A stretch of 34,598 nt of DNA from an uncultured Bacilli bacterium. GTDB taxonomy: Bacteria; Bacillota_I; Bacilli_A; RF39; UBA660. Positions within the stretch are counted from its first letter, which is position 1; every line of letters starts with the position of its first letter. Where the stretch lies: contig CANRHS010000005.1 of assembly GCA_947630495.1 (NCBI GenBank), forward strand, positions 1-34,598. The letters run 5' to 3'. The notes below the pieces were generated by a model. The model was given only the letters and a program-made list of their open reading frames with translations. It had not been told where the DNA came from and did not search any database. The translations under genes were made by a program, and so were the position numbers. Shown here piece by piece: positions 27,603 to 34,598 of the stretch.

Positions 27603-28876
27603 TGAATATGGTTTTATTAATATTAAGTATTATTCTAATAGCAACCTTCGGTCTTTCTAATTTAATATATATCTTGATCTCTGCAACTACTACTTACTTT
27701 GCCGCAAGAGCTAAAAAACACAAAAAGTTAGCCTTTATTGGAACTATTATCTTAAATGTTGGTATTCTAGTATTCTTTAAGTTTGTAACTTATAATAATT
27801 TCTTTAATTTAATAGATTCTAAAAACATTTTAGTACCTCTTGGAATATCTTATTATACATTTCAAGTATTAGCTTATTTAATTGATGTTTATAAAGGAAA
27901 AATAAAAGCTGTTACTAATTTCAAAGATTATTTATTATTTGTTTTCTACTTTCCTTATTTAATAATAGGACCTATTAATAGATATTCTGATTTAAGTAAA
28001 ACTTTATATAAGAAAAAGAAGTTAGAAAAAGATAATATCTTAAATGGACTTGTTCGAATTACATGGGGTTTATTTAAAAAATATGTAATTGCTGCAAGAA
28101 TTGGTCTAATAGTTACAACGATTACATCCAATTTAGATTATCAAGGTGCTTATGTTTTACTAGCTCTTCTACTCTATTCATTTGAACTATATGCTGATTT
28201 CTCAGGAGGAATTGATATAGTTCTTGGATTTAGTAAAATGCTTGGAATTATCTTACCTGAAAACTTCGATAGACCATATCTTTCAAGAAATTTAAAAGAA
28301 TTTTGGAGAAGATGGCATATTAGTTTATCATCTTGGTTTAGAGATTATATTTATATTCCTCTTGGAGGAAGTAAATGTGGTAACTTCCGAAAAAAAATCA
28401 ATGTTATTATAACATTCATTGTCTCTGGCTTATGGCATGGGATTAATTATTTCTTTTGGGGATTATTTCATGGAATAATCGTGGCTTTTCAAAATAAGCC
28501 AAATGATAACTGTAAAACCTTAAAAATAATTTTAAACTTTATTCTTGTTTCTCTTCTTTGGATCTTCTTTATTTATCCAAATTCAATTACGGCATTTAAA
28601 ATGTTAATAACAATTTTTTATAAATTTAATTATTTAGAATTATTTACTAATATCTTAAATTTAGGTTTAGATATTCCTAATCTAATAGTTCTTATAATAA
28701 CTTTAATTATCTTAGTTATATCTGATATTAAAAATGAAAAAATTAAAAATATTCTTTATAATAATAAAGATGAAGTTAAATTAATATTTATATGTTCAAT
28801 GATACTAATTGTTTTATTACTTGGAGTATATGGACTTGGATTTAATACAAGTGACTTCATTTATAGTAAGTTTTAG
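27602..28876 (+). CDS. MBOAT-family O-acyltransferase (DltB/AlgI-like)
   Basis: Multi-TM; LGISYYTFQVLAYLIDVYKG, NRPYLSRNLKEFWRRWHISLSSWFRDYIYIPLGGSKCG-type (here DRPYLS...), SGLWHGINYFFWGLFHG. Confidence 0.95.
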   Translation: MNMVLLILSIILIATFGLSNLIYILISATTTYFAARAKKHKKLAFIGTIILNVGILVFFKFVTYNNFFNLIDSKNILVPLGISYYTFQVLAYLIDVYKGKIKAVTNFKDYLLFVFYFPYLIIGPINRYSDLSKTLYKKKKLEKDNILNGLVRITWGLFKKYVIAARIGLIVTTITSNLDYQGAYVLLALLLYSFELYADFSGGIDIVLGFSKMLGIILPENFDRPYLSRNLKEFWRRWHISLSSWFRDYIYIPLGGSKCGNFRKKINVIITFIVSGLWHGINYFFWGLFHGIIVAFQNKPNDNCKTLKIILNFILVSLLWIFFIYPNSITAFKMLITIFYKFNYLELFTNILNLGLDIPNLIVLIITLIILVISDIKNEKIKNILYNNKDEVKLIFICSMILIVLLLGVYGLGFNTSDFIYSKF

Positions 28877-28884
28877 GAGGATTC

Positions 28885-29892
28885 ATGAAAAAGTTTAATA
28901 TAATACTAATAATAATTTGCTTTCTAATTCTATTCATCTTTTTAAATAAATTAGTTGCTCCTAAGTATCAAACAGATTTAGTAGAAGGACACATGATAAG
29001 TGAATATTATAAAGAAGAAAAAAATCATGAAGTGATCTTTATTGGAGATTGTGAAGTCTATGCTAATTTTTCACCTATGGTAATGTATCAAGACTATGGA
29101 ATTACTTCTTATGTTAGAGGAACTAGTCAACAATTAATCTGGCAATCATATGGAATATTGAAAGAAACTTTAAAATATGAAATACCTAAAGTAGTGGTTT
29201 TAAATGTTAATTCTTTAAGATATAGTGAACCTGTAAGTGAAGCTTATAACCATTTAACTCTTGATAAAATGAAATGGTCTAAAGAAAAACTTGATATAAT
29301 CAAGGCTTCTATGTTGGAAGAAGAATCAATATTTGATTACATCTTCCCAATTGTTAGATATCATTCAAGATTTTCCAAATTAACTAAAGAAGATATTAAT
29401 AATATGTTTACTGATAACAATGTTACTTATAATGGATACTTAATGAATAAGAATATTAAAGGAGTTACAACATTACCTACAAAAAAGAAATTAGCAACTT
29501 ATACTTTTAAAGATAATGTAGTTAGTTATTTAGATAAAATTAAAGATTTATGTAAAGAAAATAATATTAAATTAGTTTTAATTAAAGCTCCTAGTGTTTA
29601 TCCTTATTGGTACGATGAGTATAATAATCAAATAATTGAATATGCTAATAAATATGATCTTGATTTTTATAACCTTTTAGAAAAAGCTGATGAGATAGGA
29701 ATTGACTATAGTCATGATACATATGATGGAGGATTACATTTAAATTTATATGGTGCTGAAAAGTTATCCACCTATTTTGGGGATATCTTAAAAAATAATT
29801 ATGATTTAACGGATTTTAGATTAGATGATAATGTAAGTAGTATTTACAATCAGAAATTATACATGTATAATAGAGATAAAGGAGATGAATAA
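28885..29892 (+). CDS. SGNH/GDSL-like hydrolase paired with MBOAT acyltransferase
   Basis: N-terminal TM, EVIFIGDCEVYANFSP (block I-like), IKLVLIKAPSVYP, C-terminal Y...HDTYDGGLHLNLYGAEKLS. Confidence 0.75.
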   Translation: MKKFNIILIIICFLILFIFLNKLVAPKYQTDLVEGHMISEYYKEEKNHEVIFIGDCEVYANFSPMVMYQDYGITSYVRGTSQQLIWQSYGILKETLKYEIPKVVVLNVNSLRYSEPVSEAYNHLTLDKMKWSKEKLDIIKASMLEEESIFDYIFPIVRYHSRFSKLTKEDINNMFTDNNVTYNGYLMNKNIKGVTTLPTKKKLATYTFKDNVVSYLDKIKDLCKENNIKLVLIKAPSVYPYWYDEYNNQIIEYANKYDLDFYNLLEKADEIGIDYSHDTYDGGLHLNLYGAEKLSTYFGDILKNNYDLTDFRLDDNVSSIYNQKLYMYNRDKGDE

Positions 29893-30372
29893 ATGAAAAA
29901 ACTAATTGTTTTAGCCTTAATGGTAGTTTTAATAACCGGATGTGGTGAAGCGAAAAAAACTTCAGAAACTGAAGAAAATAAAGTTTATAGTTTTACTTAT
30001 AACAATATGAACTTTGTTTTAGGAAGTGAGTTTGATAAATCAGAGTATGGAAATGAAACTAGTTATGCTGAAGTTCCAAGTTGTGCGGGACTTGGTGTTG
30101 ATAAAACTTATACTTATGAACATTATGAAGTAACCACGACTCCAAGTAATGATAAAGATATAATTTCTAATATTTATCTAACAGATAGTGATGTTGAAAC
30201 TAAAGAAGGTATAAAAATTGGAGATAGCCTAGATGCTTTAACTAGTGCTTATGGTGAAGAATACGAAAAACGTGATAATGCTTATACTTACACCTTAGAT
30301 AATACCCATCTAGAATTTATAGTTGAAAGTGATACCATTTCAAGTATTACCTATTATATTGATATTGAATAG
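29893..30372 (+). CDS. Small lipoprotein
   Basis: MKKLIVLALMVVLITGCGE lipobox; ATG directly follows the previous stop. Confidence 0.8.
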   Translation: MKKLIVLALMVVLITGCGEAKKTSETEENKVYSFTYNNMNFVLGSEFDKSEYGNETSYAEVPSCAGLGVDKTYTYEHYEVTTTPSNDKDIISNIYLTDSDVETKEGIKIGDSLDALTSAYGEEYEKRDNAYTYTLDNTHLEFIVESDTISSITYYIDIE

Positions 30373-30392
30373 AACTTCGGTTCTATTTTTTT
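30369..30392 (+). terminator. Intrinsic terminator with TTCG tetraloop
   Basis: ATAGAAC ttcg GTTCTAT TTTTTT overlapping the stop codon. Confidence 0.85.
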
Positions 30393-30861
30393 ATACACAT
30401 TTTAGAATTGTAATATATCTAATAATAATCCAAATTAAAGTATCAGAGATTAACTCTTCCTTAATATCTGATGATAAACAATAATCTTTAATAGTTTCTA
30501 ATTTAAGGGGTAATTCAATTACTCTTTTATTTATTCCTATAACTTTAAATAGCAAATCATTAGCAACTTTATCTCCTTCTTCTAAAATAACATCAAAGTT
30601 ACTTTTCTTGCTGGCATAATAATCAGTTATTTCATCAACACTTCTTGTAATTAACTTATATTTATCAATTGTTATCTTACTTTTTAATTCTTCTAATAAT
30701 TTATTAATAGTAAACTCTAGAACTTCATCCTTTCTTTCATTTGGTATTTTATTAAATTTATTTATTAAACTTTCAAAATCTAAATTTAATACTTTAATTA
30801 TTAAAGAAACATTATTATCTATTTCCTTAATAAAGTTATTACTTAATTCATTTATATTCAT
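30391..30861 (-). CDS. Hypothetical protein
   Basis: 156-aa ORF with ATG start and aaggaggtc SD (on - strand). Confidence 0.65.
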   Translation of the reverse strand: MNINELSNNFIKEIDNNVSLIIKVLNLDFESLINKFNKIPNERKDEVLEFTINKLLEELKSKITIDKYKLITRSVDEITDYYASKKSNFDVILEEGDKVANDLLFKVIGINKRVIELPLKLETIKDYCLSSDIKEELISDTLIWIIIRYITILKCV

Positions 30862-30962
30862 GTTTTGACCTCCTTAATTCCATTATAACACATTTCTAAC
30901 GAATATGAACCGGTTTTGCCGTTAAAAATAAAAATGATGGGAAAATTAGGATGGTGGTAAAT

Positions 30963-31409
30963 ATGTTAGATAATAATTTGAGGTTCTGTCGCGAAGAACT
31001 TGGCATGACTCAGAAGGAATTAGGTTATATATTCGGAGTATCAGATACAGCCGTTAGAAGTTGGGAGTCCAGTAGAGAAAATATTCCTTTAGAGAAACTT
31101 ATGAGGTTTTGTAATCTTTATGATTTTTCTCTTGATTATGTAGTTGGTTTAAGAAGAAGTAACATTAGTTATGGTAAATTTGAAAGTGATAAATTTAAAA
31201 TTGGTAAAAGACTAAAAGAAATAAGAACTGAACTTAAGATAACTCAAGAAAAATTATCCGATGATTGTAAAATTGCTCAAACGACTTATAGTGACTATGA
31301 AAGAGGTAGAACTTTAATTACAACGAATAATCTTTATTATATTTGTAAAACTTATAATATTTCAATGGATTATATTGTAGGAAGATGCGAGAAGCGCAAA
31401 ATAAACTAG
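30963..31409 (+). CDS. Transcriptional regulator with two tandem XRE-type HTH domains
   Basis: LRFCREELGMTQKELGYIFGVSDTAVRSWESSRENIP and LKEIRTELKITQEKLSDDCKIAQTTYSDYERGRTLI; ATG at 30963 preferred over GTG 30951. Confidence 0.88.
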   Translation: MLDNNLRFCREELGMTQKELGYIFGVSDTAVRSWESSRENIPLEKLMRFCNLYDFSLDYVVGLRRSNISYGKFESDKFKIGKRLKEIRTELKITQEKLSDDCKIAQTTYSDYERGRTLITTNNLYYICKTYNISMDYIVGRCEKRKIN

Positions 31410-31425
31410 GTAAACTAGTTTTTTT
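31403..31425 (+). terminator. Intrinsic terminator
   Basis: AAACTAG gtaaa CTAGTTT TTTT. Confidence 0.7.
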
Positions 31426-31470
31426 AGTATCTAATTGGTTTTCTCGGAAATACTAATAAAGGTGATTAAT

Positions 31471-32409
31471 TTGAAAATAAGACTTGGATATTTGGGAACT
31501 CCTTTAACTATTTTAGAACATTTTCATACAATGACTTATTCAAAATATCAAAAGTTAGGAGATTTAGGAAATACAGAACTTGATAAAATAGTTTTAGAAA
31601 ACTTAAATACTTTTAATAAAGTAATTGATTATAATATTAAAAATAAAGTTACTTTTTATAGAATGACTCATAATATCTTGCCTCTTGCAAGTATTAAAGA
31701 TATTAGTTATGATTACACGAAATATAAAGATAAATGGAAAATGATTGGAGATAAAGTTAAAAAGTATAATATAAGATTGGATGCTCATCCTGATCATTTT
31801 CTGGTTTTAAATAGTGAACAAGAAGAAGTAGTTCTTAATAGTATTAGAATTTTAGAAAATCATTTATTAATGTTTCAAATGCTTGGAACGGATTCCAAAG
31901 TTATCTTACATGTTGGTTCACATTTACCAAGTAAGGAGGTTGCTATTAATAGATTTAAAAAGATATTTAATAAATTACCTCAAAGTTTAAAGAGAATAAT
32001 TGTTTTAGAAAATGATGATAAGACTTATACTGTAAGTGAAACTTTAAAGTTATGTAATGATTTAAATATTCCAATGGTTCTTGATATTCATCATTTTAAT
32101 TGTAATCATGAGAAAAATGAAGATATTAGAAAACTATTACCTTTAATTATTAAAACTTGGGATAATGATAGTTTGAAGCCTAAGATGCATTTTTCAAGTC
32201 CAAAGAGTCAAAAAGAAAAACGAACTCATAATTTCTATATTGATTATAGTTCGTTTCTTAAATTTCTTAATTTGTTAAAAAGTTTAGATACAGATATTGA
32301 TATTATGTTAGAAAGTAAAGGTAAGGATGAAGCGTTATTTAAATTATTAAGACAACTTAAGTTTTATAAACCTTTTAAAATGAGTGCTAATGATATTATT
32401 TTTGATTAG
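31471..32409 (+). CDS. uvsE: UV damage endonuclease UvsE/UVDE-like (TIM barrel)
   Basis: IRLGYLGTPL, FYRMTHNILPLAS, RLDAHPDHFLVLNS, ILHVGSHLPSKEVAINRFKKIFNKLP, IVLENDDKTYTVSETLKLCNDLNIPMVLDIHH. TTG start at 31471 with aaaggtgatt SD. Confidence 0.88.
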   Translation: MKIRLGYLGTPLTILEHFHTMTYSKYQKLGDLGNTELDKIVLENLNTFNKVIDYNIKNKVTFYRMTHNILPLASIKDISYDYTKYKDKWKMIGDKVKKYNIRLDAHPDHFLVLNSEQEEVVLNSIRILENHLLMFQMLGTDSKVILHVGSHLPSKEVAINRFKKIFNKLPQSLKRIIVLENDDKTYTVSETLKLCNDLNIPMVLDIHHFNCNHEKNEDIRKLLPLIIKTWDNDSLKPKMHFSSPKSQKEKRTHNFYIDYSSFLKFLNLLKSLDTDIDIMLESKGKDEALFKLLRQLKFYKPFKMSANDIIFD

Positions 32410-33793
32410 GAAGAATTAATCCTTTATAATATTTCCAGGCAAGAACCCGAAATGCTAGTTTACTTATCATATCTTCACTAACTTCTCCACTATCAAGTAA
32501 GGATTTAATCTTGGTTATAGCTGTTTTATAATCTGTTACAATTAAGATATCATTTCCGGATAAGATAGCATCTTTTATCATGGTATTTTTATGAGGAGCT
32601 GTAATTCCTGCCATATCCAAATCATCAGTCATAATAATTCCAGTGAATTTTAAATCATTTCTTAATAGATTATGAACTTCTTTAGAAAGAGATGCGGGAT
32701 TATCTTTATCAAAAGCTTCACTTATATGATGACTCATCATAACGGCTTCGGCTCCCGCTTCAACTCCTGCTTGAAATGGTATGATATCATTTTTCATAAT
32801 TGTATCTTTATCTCTTGAATCTTTACTTTCCCCTTGATGGGTATCAGTATTTGCTCCATAACCTGGGAAGTGTTTTAGGGTGTAAGAAACATTTTTCCCT
32901 TTACTTGCATTTATAACCGTTTTAGCAAAGTCAGCTGTCGTTGTCGCACTTTCTCCAAGCGACCTTTGATAAATATAATTATCAGGACTTGTTGAAACAT
33001 CAACAACTGGGGCTAAGTTAAGATTAATTCCTAGACTAGTTAAAAACTCGCTTTTCTTGATTGTATCATTTTTAACTGCATCTAATCCTCCATTTTTATA
33101 AACATCACTTGGAGATTTAAATGGAGTATCGATTAATTTACTATTACTACTTGCTCTGACAATCGTTCCCCCCTCTTCATCGGTTGCTATTAAAAGAGGA
33201 ATTTTCGAGTTGTTTTGAAAATTATTAATCATGGTAATAACTTCAGTTTTTTCTTTATTTTCAAAATCTTTAGTATATAAAACATATCCTCCAAATTTAT
33301 ATTTAATTAAATCATCAATTGCTCCTGTATCTGGGACTCTTGGTAATATTATCTGACCTATTTTTTCATCTAAACTTAAACCATTTAAAGTTTCAAGAGC
33401 ATTTTCATAGTACTTACTAAATATTCCTTTATCATTCCAAACATCAGGTAATTTATTATTAGCAGTTTCTAAAATCTTATAACCAACTACTTCATTGGTT
33501 TGCATAGCTTTACTTTTATCAAGTTCTCCCTTATACTCAAGTTCAATATTCTCGCCTACCGCGACTTCAAGTCCAACTGAATCTGTAACTAAAAAGGTAT
33601 AAATGACATTATTCTCATCTTGTAAAGTTAATTGTTGTCCTGTAATATCTAATACTGTCGAAGTTAAAAATGAACTTTCAACTTCATCAATTACATCTTC
33701 CGTTGATTTCCTATCTTTATAATTTTTTCCTAGTAACGCCACCATAACTATTAAAATGACAGCTACTACTGATACAACAATTTTTTTATTCAT
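32396..33793 (-). CDS. Glycoside hydrolase family 3, NagZ-like beta-N-acetylhexosaminidase, membrane anchored
   Basis: LLIATDEEGGTIVRAS, LGINLNLAPVVDVS, YQRSLGE, YTLKHFPGYGANTDTHQGES, VMMSHH, IIMTDDLDMAGI; N-terminal TM; ATG at 33793 with aggaga SD. Confidence 0.93.
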   Translation of the reverse strand: MNKKIVVSVVAVILIVMVALLGKNYKDRKSTEDVIDEVESSFLTSTVLDITGQQLTLQDENNVIYTFLVTDSVGLEVAVGENIELEYKGELDKSKAMQTNEVVGYKILETANNKLPDVWNDKGIFSKYYENALETLNGLSLDEKIGQIILPRVPDTGAIDDLIKYKFGGYVLYTKDFENKEKTEVITMINNFQNNSKIPLLIATDEEGGTIVRASSNSKLIDTPFKSPSDVYKNGGLDAVKNDTIKKSEFLTSLGINLNLAPVVDVSTSPDNYIYQRSLGESATTTADFAKTVINASKGKNVSYTLKHFPGYGANTDTHQGESKDSRDKDTIMKNDIIPFQAGVEAGAEAVMMSHHISEAFDKDNPASLSKEVHNLLRNDLKFTGIIMTDDLDMAGITAPHKNTMIKDAILSGNDILIVTDYKTAITKIKSLLDSGEVSEDMISKLAFRVLAWKYYKGLILPNQK

Positions 33794-34031
33794 ATTCTCT
33801 CCTATCACTTCATTATATAGATTAAAGATTAAAAATATACCAAAGAAAAAATAATGTTACAAATTTGCACTTTTTTACATTTTTTTTGGACTTTTTTTCA
33901 CTTTTTTTGTAAAATTTGAAATTTTCCGTGTATATTATATATGGGGGGTATGTCCTTTTATTCTTGTAAAATTTGTTTCAAAAAAACATTAAAATAGTGT
34001 TTACAATTATATTTTTATGTGCTATTATTAA

Positions 34032-34101
34032 CTTACCGGTAAGAAAAAACAGACGTTCTAAATATTAATTAAAGTTTAATTAATGGTTAACCTATTTAGA
34101 A
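34032..34101. repeat. Cluster of palindromes upstream of the PD-(D/E)XK ORF
   Basis: CTTACCGGTAAG (34032-34043); TTCTAAATA/TATTTAGAA arms (34056-34064/34093-34101) enclosing TTAATTAAA-g-TTTAATTAA (34065-34083). Confidence 0.7.
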
Positions 34102-34122
34102 AGTCTAGAGAGGAGGTTTATA

Positions 34123-34598
34123 ATGGCAGTTAATATGCGAGAAAAGAAAGAACATTTAGCACCAGGTGAGATAATAAGGCTATCCTATGATGAAGCCTTT
34201 CGCCTTATGTTTGCTAATAAAAAGCATATAAGAATCTTAACTATGTTACTATCTAAGATATTAAAAATACCATATGAAACTTTATCCCAAAGTAAAATTC
34301 AATTAGAACCACTTACTAATCAGAATTTAACGTTAGGAGAAAAGAAAACCGAATGTGATATAGCAGTATCAATTAAAAAAGATAAGATAATAACTGATAA
34401 GATAATGCTTGAAGTAAATATTAGAAGTGGGGCTTATCAAACGATAATTAATAGAAATCATTTTGGATTTAGCGATATGATTGCTAATGCTTTTCCAGAA
34501 AGTGAAGATTATAATAATCTACCTAATAATCTTTTAGTTAATTTCAATAACTTTTCTTTAAATAAAAGAGGATTAATATTTGATGAATATATGTATCG
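34123..34598 (+). CDS. PD-(D/E)XK nuclease family transposase / Rpn-like protein, N-terminal part, truncated by window end
   Basis: gaggagg SD, ATG 34123; MAVNMREKKEHLAPGEIIRLSYDEAFRLMFANKKHIRILTMLLSKIL...ECDIAVSIKKDKIITDKIMLEVNIRSG; open to window end. Confidence 0.75.
   Translation, partial: MAVNMREKKEHLAPGEIIRLSYDEAFRLMFANKKHIRILTMLLSKILKIPYETLSQSKIQLEPLTNQNLTLGEKKTECDIAVSIKKDKIITDKIMLEVNIRSGAYQTIINRNHFGFSDMIANAFPESEDYNNLPNNLLVNFNNFSLNKRGLIFDEYMY

Overview
The window is an AT-rich chromosomal segment, probably from a Bacillota/Mycoplasmatota-like gut bacterium (an inference from composition and gene style). Recognisable core genes: ftsW/rodA-type flippase, eno, murD, rdgB, tRNA-Ile2/Met(CAT), tRNA-Leu(TAG), rsmI, ileS with an upstream T-box, and obg. 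Between them lie surface and envelope genes: a cadherin-like repeat protein, a TasA/CalY-like exported protein, a GH25 lysozyme lipoprotein, a prepilin-like giant surface protein, a transglutaminase + MBOAT + SGNH operon, and a GH3 hexosaminidase. Other loci are an AAA/DUF4143 ATPase, a uvsE-like UV endonuclease with a double-HTH regulator, a tandem dinD locus, an IS91-like transposase 3' end, and the start of a PD-(D/E)XK transposase-like ORF. The observations most worth following up are: (1) a tandem dinD locus in which two gene copies and a third fragment each carry a perfect inverted repeat at the same codons, with compensatory arm changes and GC-rich codons atypical of the gene; copy 2 also has an in-frame TGA where copy 1 has Trp; (2) an unannotated ~135-nt RNA gene between ileS and rsmI with its own consensus promoter and intrinsic terminator; (3) three 23-bp-period operator-like repeats upstream of the DUF4143 ATPase. 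All calls come from reading the sequence; no database search was run.
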